Shown here: one piece after another, positions 1 to 9,340 of the stretch | Position numbering within the stretch: position 1 is the stretch's first letter | Layout: the number at the start of each line of letters is the position of its first letter | Source of the DNA: Taxillus chinensis | Taxonomy: Eukaryota; Streptophyta; Magnoliopsida; Santalales; Loranthaceae | Length of the DNA stretch: 64,000 bases | Reading direction: 5' to 3' | Assembly (NCBI GenBank): GCA_023512835.1 | Contig: CM042091.1 | Span: 50,239,858-50,303,857, forward strand | Position numbers and translations under genes: made by a program | The notes under the pieces: generated by a model | Told to the model about the DNA's origin: nothing | Database searches by the model: none | Seen by the model: the letters and a program-made list of their open reading frames with translations, nothing else

Positions 1-736
1 GAGACTCGCCACCTCCAACCAATGAAAAAGGAGTGAGAAGTTTCCTTGGCCATGCTGGCTTTTATAGGAGATTCATTAAGGACTTCTCAAAAATTGCAAA
101 ACCCATGAGTAGGTTCTTAGAAAAAGACACAAGCTTTGAGTTTAATGTAGATTGCTTAGAAGCTTTCAACATCCTCAAGGGTAAGTTAGTCACCGCACCT
201 GTTATAGTCACACCTGACTGGGCTCACCTTTTGAGCTAATGTGTGATGCGAGTGATTATGCTATGGGGGTAGTCTTAGGGCAAAGGCGAGAAAAGGTGTT
301 TAGGGTCATTTACTATGCTAGTAAGACCTTAGATGATGCTCAACAGAACTATACCACCACTGAGAAAGAGTTGCTAGCCGTGGTTTATGGCTGCAACAAG
401 TCTAAAGTCATTGTTTATACTGATCATGCTGCATTGAAATATTTGTTTGCTAAAAAAGAAGCTAAGCCACGCTTGATTAGGTGGGTTTTCCTCTTACAGG
501 AATTTGACCTTGAAATTAGAGACACCAAGGGAGCCCTAAATTCCGTGGCTGATCACCTCTCTCGTGTGGAGAATGCACCTAAGTCTCTACCCATTGTAGA
601 TGACTTTCCTGATGAGAAGTTGTTTGAGGTGCATCATCTTCCTTGGTTTCTTGACATAGCAAATTATTTAGCCACCTGGGTTCATACCCAAGCAGTTAGA
701 CTACCACCAGAGAAAGAAATTGGTAGTGGATGCTAA
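1..736 (+). pseudogene. Element A pol: RT C-terminus and RNase H
   Basis: The first segment (about 33-238) reads as the RT connection region, with the motif [20 protein letters not shown]. The next frame (239-736) begins [14 protein letters not shown], the start of a Ty3/gypsy RNase H, and runs through [10 protein letters not shown] and ADHLSR. A one-base shift lies at about 230-239, where the two frames meet inside a conserved stretch. A short in-frame deletion is visible near 395-400, because the residues normally preceding KVIVYTDHA are reduced to a few. RNase H degrades the RNA strand during reverse transcription. This copy is unlikely to be functional. Confidence 0.88.
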
Positions 737-1925
737 GAAATACATTTGGGAAGATCCAATTCTTTATAGGAGGTGTCCAGACCAAATCATTAGAAAGTGT
801 GTCCTTGAGGAGGAAGTAGATGACATAATACATCATTGTCATGCATCACATTATGGGGGCCACTTTGGGGTGCAAAGAACTGTGGCTAAAATCATGCATT
901 GTGGCTTTTATTGGCCTCACATGGTGAAAGACACCTATGTCTACATCAAAAAGTGTGATAGATGTCAAAGGGTAGGTGGTCTGTCTAGGAAAAATGAGCT
1001 GCCATTAACTGGAATCCTTCCAGTTGAAATTTTTGACATTTGGGGCATTGACTTCATGGGGCCATTCCCCAATTCTGATGGGTATTCATACATTTTGCTT
1101 GCTGTGGATTATGTGTCTAAGTGGGTAGAAGCTATTCCTACTAGAGTGAATGATGCTAGGGTTGTGACTCACTTCCTTACCAGGAACATCTTTAGCCGTT
1201 TTGGGACACCAAGGGCTATAATCAGTGATGAGGGTAGTCATTTCTGCAACAAATTGTTTGACAAATTATTGAACAAGTATGGTGTCACTCATAGGAAGTC
1301 TTTAGCTTACCACCCACAAGCTAATGGATAAGCAGAAGTGTCCAACAGAGAGATTAAGGCCATTTTAGAGAAAACTGTTGGAGCCAATAGGAAAGATTGG
1401 TCTCAAAGGCTTGATGAAGCCTTATGGGCCTATAGGACAGCCTATAAAACTCCCATTGGGATGTCACCTTACCGTATTCTATATGGTAAGGCATGTCACT
1501 TGCCTGTGGAACTAGAAAACAAGGCTCATTGGGCCTTGAAGAAGTTAAATTTTAACCCACAAGAGATCAAGGAGCTTAGGATGACTCAATTAATTGAGTT
1601 AGATGAGCTTAGGCTGGATGCCTATGATAGTGCTAAATTTTACAAAGAAAGAACTAAGAAATGGCATGATAGGCAACTTAACAATGAACCTTTAACCTTA
1701 GGACAGAAAGTTCTTCTATTTAACACAAGGTTGAGGTTATTTCCTGGAAAATTAAGGTCCAAGTGGATGGGACCTTTTGTGATAGTTGATAAGAAGCCAT
1801 ATGGGAGCTTTGAGCTCCAAGCTGTAGATGGCAAGAATTTTTGGGTGAATGGCAATAGACTGAAACCATACTTTGATTCCACTCAGAGGGAGATAGTTGA
1901 TTCCCTCTCTTTCACCATTGCATGA
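720..1925 (+). pseudogene. Element A integrase, one in-frame stop
   Basis: An integrase of about 400 codons. It has an HHCC zinc-binding region (H..H near 830-850, C..C at about 955-965), then the catalytic core: WGIDFMGPF (first Asp near 1046), ISDEGSHF (second Asp near 1225) and AEVSNREIK (Glu near 1335). A single TAA at 1329-1331 interrupts the core between the second Asp and the Glu; it is one C-to-T change away from CAA. The C-terminal part ([16 protein letters not shown]) is the usual SH3-like DNA-binding region. Integrase joins element cDNA to host DNA. Apart from that stop the frame is open to 1925, so decay is modest here. Confidence 0.9.
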
Positions 1926-1969
1926 TCATGTCTGAAAGTTTAGCTACAGACTTTAAATAAAGCGCTGGT

Positions 1970-1983
1970 TGGGAGGCAACCCA
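1970..1983 (+). other. Conserved TGGGAGGCAACCCA hairpin motif after integrase
   Basis: The 14-base sequence TGGGAGGCAACCCA lies 45 bases after the integrase stop and can form a four-pair stem (TGGG/CCCA). Element B carries the identical 14 bases in the same place (19089-19102), each preceded by GCGCT. The function is unknown; it could be a processing, splicing or RNA-structure signal. The match is seen directly, the role is not. Confidence 0.6.
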
Positions 1984-2199
1984 ATGTTTATTGCTATGTT
2001 TTATTTTATGTTATTTTCTTTTATTTGTTTTATTCAATAAATTTGTTTGCAAGCTAACCATTGTGCAGGAGACTTTGCTTCTTTCTTAACTAACCATTTG
2101 CAGAATGAGCAAATTATTGGGTCCTGAACTTGTGGAATTATTTTTAAAGTCAAAGTCAAGGAGCAAGGAGCAAGTGAAGCCCAAAAGTGCTTGAAGATG

Positions 2200-2656
2200 G
2201 GCTCAAACAATTCACGTGCAAGACTTAAACATGGTCCATAATGCACAAGCAACAAAGTGGAGAAATTTGGGCCAGTTTGGGCCTGAACGTGAATTTGCAC
2301 GTGAATTGCCCAATTCACGTGCACCTCCTTTTGAGCTGTAACTTTCTGGAATGGTAGATGAAGACCATGTGAATCACGTTTACTCTTGCACGCGAATTGC
2401 TAGCTGTCATATGGTGGTTCAAAAATACAAAATACCGATTTTAGACCTCCTAGAAGCTTCAAATAATTCACGTGCAGAAGGGACTATTGCTTGCCAGATC
2501 AAGGGGGACCCACCACCAAAGTTTGGGACGATTCTGACCTGCACGCCAATTCAACTAATTCACGTGCAAGGGCTATTTTGGTCAGAACACTCTGAAAATT
2601 GAGGGGCACGTGCATCACGCCAATTGGAGCATCTTTCCTTCTGCACGCTATATAAG
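2200..2656 (+). promoter_or_regulatory. Internal promoter-like region of element A (CACGTG repeats and TATA box)
   Basis: Between integrase and the 3' ORF there are at least eight copies of short motifs built on TTCACGTGCA or GCACGTGAAT, many paired in opposite orientation, near 2210, 2290, 2310, 2468, 2560 and 2608. They end at a TATATAAG box (2649-2656) about 125 bp upstream of the 3' ORF start. CACGTG is the plant G-box core. The same motif style and a TATA box occur in the LTR of this element (about 6985-7130, TATA at 7300). I infer a second promoter that drives a subgenomic RNA for the 3' ORF. Confidence 0.65.
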
Positions 2657-2780
2657 GAGAGGCCATCTTCAAAGGCTTCCACACCAAAATCACTTCAGAT
2701 CTGAGTATTAGAGAAACTCTGCCCTTTTGCTCTCTTGCTCTTCAGTTTTCAGCCCTTTGCTCTTTATTCTCATTCTAAAG

Positions 2781-4544
2781 ATGGTGCGTACAAGGAGGAC
2801 TGGCCAGGAGGAGGTGCACTCACCTAGTGCTGATAGCCAACCTGAAGAGGAGATACTCTTGGGGCATGCTCTTGATATGCAAGCTTTGGAGGCTTCAGAG
2901 CTGAGCTGGGCTAGAGAGGTAGCTCTTAAAATTCAAAATCTGGGATTACAAAGGTTAGTATCTGCCCAGCCAGCTATTTCCTACTCTGCTCTACAAGAAT
3001 TCTATGCATCTGTCTCTGGGAGTGAGGATGAACTGATAGGGGTCGTGCAAGGGGTTTATGTCAGAATTACCCCTGAAATTATTAGACATTGCTTTAACCT
3101 CCCTGCACCCAGTGATAGCTTTCCTCAGCTAAGCCTAGGAGAATTTGGTACTGCATGCAACTATGCTAGAAAATTTCAAAGTCGAAGGCAGTATACCAAG
3201 AATGGTTTTGTTGGAAAATTTAGATGCCTAGCATACCTGGTAGGAAAATGCTTATTGATTCAGACCAGTGGGATAGATAGTGTGCCTAAGCCACACCTGG
3301 AGTTCATTTATAGCATTGATCATATGTTAAATGTGGATTGGGCCACTACCATTTTTAAATGGTGGAAGAAAAACTTCTCAAAGCAGATAAATGGCAGACT
3401 TTTGTGTGTGATATTTCAAAGCATGCCTGCTTTGCATTTTTCCTCCATGGAGAGCATCACTTTTCCTTCTCACTGGGTGTTAAGAGTATTACATGCTGAA
3501 GGAGGTTTGGGAATCAATACCAGAGGTCATTGGGCAACAAATGTTTCTCCTCCATCACAGCCCGCTAGGCACAGTGTTCATGTGGAGCGATCCACTGACT
3601 TTGCAAGGGAGACCTCTCCTCATTTGGATCAAAGGAAGCAGACTCTATACAGACTCACTGCCATGTACATGCGGTTCAATGTACACAACGAAGATATTTT
3701 CAATTTCTTTCAAGGCATTAGTGGGCAGGTGGTGAGCGAAGTGGAGGTCATCAATTGGGCAATCACTAATGGGCACATCACTAGTGCCCAATTTGAGGAA
3801 TTAATGGTCCTCATCTCTAGAGACCAACAAGCTACTTCACAACCTAGAACCAGAGCATGGGAGGCCCCAGACATAGCTGCTCATGCATCTCCTAGAGCAT
3901 GGGAAGCCCCAGAAGCTCCTCCTACTGCATCTACCGAAGCTTGGAGGCAAGAAACACAGCAGCTTAGGGAGGAAAATGCCAGAACCCAGCGCGAGGTGGA
4001 AGCCCTGAGGAAGGACAATAAAGAAGTCAAAGGCCTCCTAGGCAAAATCTGGAAGGCCTTGAGCAAGAGGAAAGCATCAAAACGTTCTCCTAGAGTGGAG
4101 ATATCTGATGAAGAACCCTCTCCATCCCCCCGAAGATTCTTATCCAGCCCAAGCAAATCCACCTCCACCAGAACCTTCGGCTCGGCCATCCTACTATCAC
4201 CCGAGAGGAGGGAGAGCCGGCAACAGGGTATTCACCCTTCCGGCCTCAAGAGGAGACAAAGCCAGCAGAAGGGTATTCACCCTTCAGGCCTTTTACCGAT
4301 CCCCGCATATTCTCAGGCTCTTGTGCTCGCTATACTTCCTGTCTCTTGGGGTGCATACATGCCTGCTGAACCTGAAGATCTTCTTGGCCCTCCTATCCAT
4401 TTAATCATTAATCCAGCTTTATCATCTGACGAGAGCCAAGCAGCATTTGAAGAGTTCATCAATTCCACTGTTCAGAGGGCTTGCTTTATACGGGATAATG
4501 ATATCTTCACCCCTTTTAGCCTAAAGAGGATCTCGAGAGAATGA
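2781..4544 (+). CDS. Element A 3' ORF, N-terminal part (plant transposon-protein-like)
   Basis: An open frame of 587 codons from the ATG at 2781 (MVRTRRTGQEE). I chose this start because element B begins its homologous ORF the same way (MVHTRRARQ at 20057) and because it follows the TATA box at 2649. Conserved blocks shared with B include YTKNGFVGKFRCLAYLVGKC, PPSQPARHSVHVERST and AMYMRFNVHNEDIFNFFQGI. A Glu/Lys/Arg-rich coiled-coil-like stretch lies near 3950-4060, followed by a Ser/Pro-rich linker. The N-terminal region resembles the 'putative plant transposon protein' type found in plant gypsy elements. The ORF sits in the env position, but I see no signal peptide or transmembrane pair. 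It stops at 4542-4544; homology continues in the following frame into the protease-like domain. Confidence 0.75.
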   Translation: MVRTRRTGQEEVHSPSADSQPEEEILLGHALDMQALEASELSWAREVALKIQNLGLQRLVSAQPAISYSALQEFYASVSGSEDELIGVVQGVYVRITPEIIRHCFNLPAPSDSFPQLSLGEFGTACNYARKFQSRRQYTKNGFVGKFRCLAYLVGKCLLIQTSGIDSVPKPHLEFIYSIDHMLNVDWATTIFKWWKKNFSKQINGRLLCVIFQSMPALHFSSMESITFPSHWVLRVLHAEGGLGINTRGHWATNVSPPSQPARHSVHVERSTDFARETSPHLDQRKQTLYRLTAMYMRFNVHNEDIFNFFQGISGQVVSEVEVINWAITNGHITSAQFEELMVLISRDQQATSQPRTRAWEAPDIAAHASPRAWEAPEAPPTASTEAWRQETQQLREENARTQREVEALRKDNKEVKGLLGKIWKALSKRKASKRSPRVEISDEEPSPSPRRFLSSPSKSTSTRTFGSAILLSPERRESRQQGIHPSGLKRRQSQQKGIHPSGLLPIPAYSQALVLAILPVSWGAYMPAEPEDLLGPPIHLIINPALSSDESQAAFEEFINSTVQRACFIRDNDIFTPFSLKRISRE

Positions 4545-4553
4545 ATATCTCTA

Positions 4554-5119
4554 TTGCGACGAGATAGACCTCTTTGCAGGACCATGCGCTATATAGTGGA
4601 GGCCGAGCCTCATAACTACCCATTAGCTCGGTTCACTTCCATCATGCTGTCCGAGATATTCAATCAACCCTTGTCCGAAGCGGTGTGGCGCCAACGCATC
4701 AATGGTGAGAATGAAGGGCACCACCCTTGGCATGGTATGCATGAGGTGCTGATTCCGGTGCACATTGACCGCCACTATGTATTGGTCCGTTTGAATCTGG
4801 ATGTAGGACATGCCGTGTTATATGACCCAAGCCAAGGCGAAGGATTTGCCAGACGGAAAAGACAGTTAGTGCATGGGTTCATCAAACGAATCAAAGCGGC
4901 GATGATCAAAGAAGGCTTATTGGCAGACAAGCTACCTCTTATTCACTGCAACGAAATGGAAATCCCTCACGGCCGACCAATTCAGTTGTGGGATCTTTGT
5001 TTGCTACTCCATGGTGGCATATTTGCAAGGGGAAGAAGTGCGTGGCGAGACGTCAGTTGACTTTGTGGCTCAGGTGCGACGAATGGTGGCCAATGTCATC
5101 TACTATTACAGCTTGCCAA
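4554..5119 (+). pseudogene. Element A 3' ORF, C-terminal Ulp1-type (C48) protease-like domain, frameshifted
   Basis: This continues the 3' ORF after a stop and frame change. It has the layout of a C48 cysteine protease: His in DRHYVLVRL (about 4773), Asp in VLYDPSQG (about 4824), and Cys in SCGIFVCY (4987-4989). The Cys is in a different frame from the His and Asp, so one indel lies between about 4940 and 4980. The frame ends at 5117-5119 after SLPNQG. Element B has the same triad order. In this family the enzyme removes SUMO or similar modifiers; whether the retroelement version does so is unknown. The broken frame suggests it is inactive here. Confidence 0.7.
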
Positions 5120-5970
5120 ACCAAGGGTAAGTGTTTTTCCTACTCCCTATTTTATGCCATGAGGACATAGCATATTTTAAGTGTGGTGTATGGGGAGTGA
5201 CTTGAGCCACTTGCTTGTCTTTTATGTTGTGATTGCATATTTATTTATAATTTTATCTTAGATAGTTTGTTAGTCATTTATTTAAAAAAAAACTATTTTT
5301 AGTTGCATGATTGTTTGAGTTGTTTGCTTGAATGATTTGCTTGTGGAGGCATGGATATTAAGTATGCAATTTTGGCTTAAAATTTAATTTATTTTTTTTT
5401 GCCACATTAGTATCATGTTGTGATAAGGGTATTAAAGTAGTTAAAATGTGCTCTGAATTGGTTTAATCATGTCTTTATCTTTTGAATGATATCACCACGT
5501 TTTTGGAGCCGAGTTTTGAATATTAGCTGAGCATGAAATGCTATAATAGACCTAAGTAACCCTTAAAGTTGAGTGAAAAAGAAATGAAAAATGAGAATAG
5601 CTTCTTTTTAGCCCTTGAGTGACATTTATGGTTTTTGGGTAATAGTTTGATTTGCTACTCTTCTTGCATTCAACATTGGTTATTTAATGGTAGGAGTCAA
5701 GTAAGCATGTGATTACTTATTAGTGCTCGGTGTTTGGTGTTTAGTTAGGGTGCAAGACCTCTAAGTCATTGGACTGTCTTTGCATCCTTTTCTTTATTTT
5801 GAGATATTATTGGAAAAGGTTGTGATATAGAATGTGAAAAAGCCATCACTTAATTGGAAAATGGGATGTGAAACATCAATGAATTTCTGTCTCTCCTTAT
5901 GTAGCAAAATGGCAAGGGGTATGCATTGGAAAAATCAGTCTTATTTATGTGTTATGTGAGTAAAAAAAAA

Positions 5971-6030
5971 AGAGTGAATAATCCATCAAGGGAGAGCATA
6001 AAATGCAACCTTGTAAGGTTATTACTAAAA
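5971..6030 (+). other. 60-bp block identical in elements A and B
   Basis: From AGAGTGAATAATCC to GGTTATTACTAAAA, all 60 bases match 22967-23026, although the flanking untranslated sequence is much diverged. It includes an inverted repeat AACCTT-GT-AAGGTT. No ORF is shared. The conservation suggests an RNA-level role such as packaging, export or regulation; that role is inference. Confidence 0.7.
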
Positions 6031-6677
6031 AAAAAAGAGATAGAAAAGAAAAGAAAGATTCAGAATAAAAGCCACACTGGCTTGATGTTTATGTGTGATT
6101 GTTTAGATTTGTAGCCACATTGGCTCAGTTTTGTTTATTTGAGAGTGTTGAGCTCAATTCTTTAGCTCATGTTTTGTTTATTCAGTTATTAGAATAGAGT
6201 GTGAGTTTATTGAGTTTAGTCTAGAGTGTGAGTTCAAATAAAGTAGAATAGAGAGTGTGTTTTCTTTGATGAGCACAATAGGGAACTCTCATGATTGCTT
6301 GGCAAGTACTTAATCAATAGCTGATGGCGAGTGTAGAGATAGAGTTTTCCATCCATTGTTCATTGATAGGTATTGGGCTTGAGAATTATTATATTTGAGT
6401 GAGGCTGCTTATCCTTGGTAAGAACTTAAAGGGAAACTAGGTGCTATTTTATCATGGATTGCTTGCTCATATCTGAAATTTAAGTGGTGATATTGCATGG
6501 TTGTTGGACTAGGGATATGGACATGAATGAACTAAGTTACGACTCATTTTGATGCTTAAATTCCCATTTCATCATGATAAAGTTGCATGCTTAGGAAACC
6601 ATGATTCTCCTTGATTGTTATTTTATTTTTCTTCCGTTTGACGCGTGTTTATTTTATTTTTGTATGTTTGTATATTT

Positions 6678-6695
6678 TTGCTTGAGGACAAGCAA
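6678..6695 (+). other. Stem-loop TTGCTTGAGGACAAGCAA before the 3' LTR
   Basis: A perfect seven-pair stem (TTGCTTG/CAAGCAA) with loop AGGA, 20 bp upstream of the 3' LTR. Element B has the same 18 bases at 23637-23654, the same distance from its LTR. The position next to the polypurine tract suggests a role in plus-strand priming or 3' RNA structure. Confidence 0.65.
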
Positions 6696-6715
6696 TGGTT
6701 CAAGTGTGGTGTATT

Positions 6716-8213
6716 TGATAATGTGCATTTTATGCCGTTATTCTAGTGTTTATTTAGGATGTTTAAGAGTATGATTAGAGCCTTATTGCTTCATATATCA
6801 TATATATTTTCTCTAACCACTAGGAATATGCTATTTGCAAATACATGCGTTTTTAAGTTGTTTTGGCAGATTTTGGACCTCACTTTTGACATAGTAGATG
6901 GCCTCAAACAATTGGCATGCAAGAACAAAAGTTTCTTAGAATGATGTCCTCTACCTACCACAGAAATTTCAGAGCATTTGGAGCTGCACGTGAATTCACC
7001 CATTTCACGTGCAAGCCTATTTTTGCCTCTCAGGCCTCTACAGGATGCAAGGAAGCTTGGGGAGAAGTTTGAGCTGATTTGGAGTTGCACGTGAATTCAC
7101 CATATCACGTGCAAATTGGCGTGCAGAGATATTTTTGGACCGATCCTATCGTTTTTCCATGCCGATCATTTGTTTTCGAAGGCCCATGTCCAAATTGTGG
7201 ATGGAAGATAGAGATTTTAATGTTTCGAGTGTCACTTATCAAAACTACGCCGTTTTGATAGATGGGCTAGGGTACACACCTCAAAGCCCATCCAAACTCT
7301 ATAAATAAGAGCTCCACGCCCTCTGCTTTGTATCCTAGACCCCCTACACGTTTTTAGAGAGAGAGAGAGGCTCCACGACTTGGAGGTTGTTCCTTGACCT
7401 AGGAGAGCAGCCGTCGCAGCCGTCGTCGCGGATTTTGGAGCCTGGATTTGAAGCTTTGCTGTGCGCGTGGATAAGAAGAAGATGTTGAGCTTTTCTGCTT
7501 TGTGTTTGCTTGTAATCATGCATGAGTAGTTCTTATAATCTAGGGGAGCAATGTAGCCCCCTTATTGCTTTGCTGTGTTTATGAATATTGGGTTTGGATG
7601 ATTGAGTTTTGCATGTTTTATGAATCTGTTCTCAAATTCTATCTTTGGATGTACACCTTGGTATTCTTAGCCCTAGTCTAGGGCGGATTGAGATTCATAA
7701 CTTATTTGTAATTGGTGTGATCATTATCCTTTTGCAAGTATGATTTATTGGCTTTGCATGTTTGTGTGTTTAGATGACCATTCTGGCATACAACTCTTAA
7801 AAGGACCTCAATGACCATTTGTTGTCCTTGGCTTATGTTTAGCATGTTTTCAATCAGACAATCCTAATATCATGAACCAATAGAGATAACATAGGGAGGT
7901 GAAATTGTGACCCTAGATGCTTTTAATCCTTGAATCTTAATCCTAAAATCAATTTACTTTCTTTGTTTATTCAGAAAACCAAATAAAAATTGGATCTTTA
8001 GTTTAAAAAAGAAAACTTTTTGCGAAGACATTTTATAGAACAATAGTAATTGGGTGTTTTGATTTGAGAACTAGAAAACTAGGCTAATCCCTGTAGGTTC
8101 GACCCCTTGCTTGCTGCTATTCTTTTAGTGCAAACTTAGGGAATTTATTATCTTGAAGAGAGATTTAACGACATTAGCTAGCTCTTTTAGAGAGGCTAAT
8201 AATCTGTCTGTCA
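6716..8213 (+). repeat. 3' LTR of element A
   Basis: It starts TGATAATGTGCATTTTATGC and ends TGTCTGTCA. The same LTR family occurs in reverse as a solo LTR with clean target duplications at 42654-44167 (1514 bp), which sets both boundaries (this copy 1498 bp). U3 holds paired CACGTG motifs (6985-7130); a TATAAATA box lies at 7300-7307; GGGGAGCAATGTAGCCCC follows near 7540. The 5' LTR lies outside the window. Confidence 0.88.
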
Positions 8214-9340
8214 TTTACATACCTAGGAATGGAGATTTAACTGAATAACTGGGCTATGAGATGAAACTAGGATGAAAACAATCAACAGATCGCATTTGGA
8301 GAACTACTCGAGGCTCGAGCCATGAACCAACCTCGAGCTAGGAGCTTCGAGCAAAATGGAGTGTCAAGCAAGCTCGAGCTAAGCCTCGAGCATGGTGCCT
8401 CGAGTAGAGGTTTGTTTGTTGTTTAAGGCTAGTGGTGTCGAGCATCGAGCAAGAGCATCAAGCGTCGAGCACAAGTCTCGAGCAGTTAGGCAATTTTGTT
8501 TTGTGCAGTCGACTAGTGGTCCAAAAGCTTTATAACTCCCATTTTGGAGTTTATAACTTATGCCTTTTTAAGGATACTAGATATTGGTGTTTGATTGGCA
8601 TAGCATGCTAGATATTGTGAATACGGTTCTGGATTTAGCTCTTCTTAATTTTCAGGGGCTGGAGGGTGGCTATTTTGTTGGTATTCAGTGGTTGAACTAG
8701 TATATTTAACAATTGAGCTTGTGTTGGCAGGTGTCTATGAACTTTTGAACTGAGGTACCTTTGAGTGGGTTTGACCCTTGAGTTGGGTGTAGCAGGTTGA
8801 GGCTTGGTGAGCTGATATTGTACCCTATTGGGTGAGGCTATTAGGTTGTTGTGAGATAGGCTAATGCCTAGGTTGAGTTGTTGAGCTCATGGTGCTAAGG
8901 CTGAGTGCCCTGAGCTGAGATCTTGTTGAGGATCGTGGATAAGCTATCCTGATGTGGACAGGATGCATTCTGATGTTGTATCTAGGCTGAGTCCTGATGT
9001 TGTGCACACTACCCAGCATAAGTGCACTGAGCATGTAGTATAGACTTCTGTATTGTGTATTGTAGAGTAGTGTGGGGTTATGGGGTCACCTACTAAGCTT
9101 ATGGCTTATCCCTACTTTGTTGTTTATCCTTTTTAAGTTCAACCCGAGACTAGTGGAGGTCTCTTTCCCAAGAGGACGTGCCCACTACCCTTATGTATGA
9201 TAGCATATTGTATTATGTATTGTTTATTTGTTATCTCACAGACATAACTCTGTGATATGATGTATGTATGATTGTTTGACATATTATATGCATGATGATA
9301 TAGGAAAAAGTCCAGGATCACCTTCACTATATGACTGTAC
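8214..9340 (+). repeat. LTR-like relic with CTCGAGC repeats
   Basis: No ORF. From 8300 to 8490 there are about ten copies of CTCGAGC or TCGAGC. Around 9080-9180 the phrases GGGGTCACCTACTAAGCTTATGG and the following text resemble the downstream part of gypsy LTRs that I have seen in other plants. No terminal repeats or target duplication were found. I treat it as a degraded LTR fragment; it could equally be unique DNA. Confidence 0.35.

Larger units (their letters stand above)
5120..6715 (+). other. Element A 3' untranslated region
   Basis: AT-rich, with no ORF that I can support. It contains short repeated phrases such as GCCACAnTGGCT, a 60-bp block identical to element B (5971-6030), and a stem-loop just before the LTR (6678-6695). 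The expected polypurine tract directly before the LTR is poor (GTGTGGTGTATT), unlike the purine-rich GTATGGGGGAA of element B. Confidence 0.75.
1..8213 (+). mobile_element. Athila-like Ty3/gypsy element A, 5'-truncated by the window edge
   Basis: The window opens inside the reverse transcriptase/RNase H part of a Ty3/gypsy pol. Integrase, a promoter-like intergenic region, a 3' ORF with a C48-like domain, a long 3' untranslated region and a 3' LTR follow. The order and protein style match element B at 12284-25181, which is complete and has a tRNA-Asp-type primer site, so I assign A to the Athila lineage. It cannot be autonomous: pol has two frame changes and an in-frame stop, and the protease-like domain is frameshifted. 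The 5' half lies outside the window. The target duplication should be TTTAC (8214-8218) if the LTR end is placed correctly. Confidence 0.9.

Noticed and set aside
2727..2780. Upstream start for the element A 3' ORF
   Set aside because: The extension is not shared with element B, which starts at the ATG equivalent to 2781.
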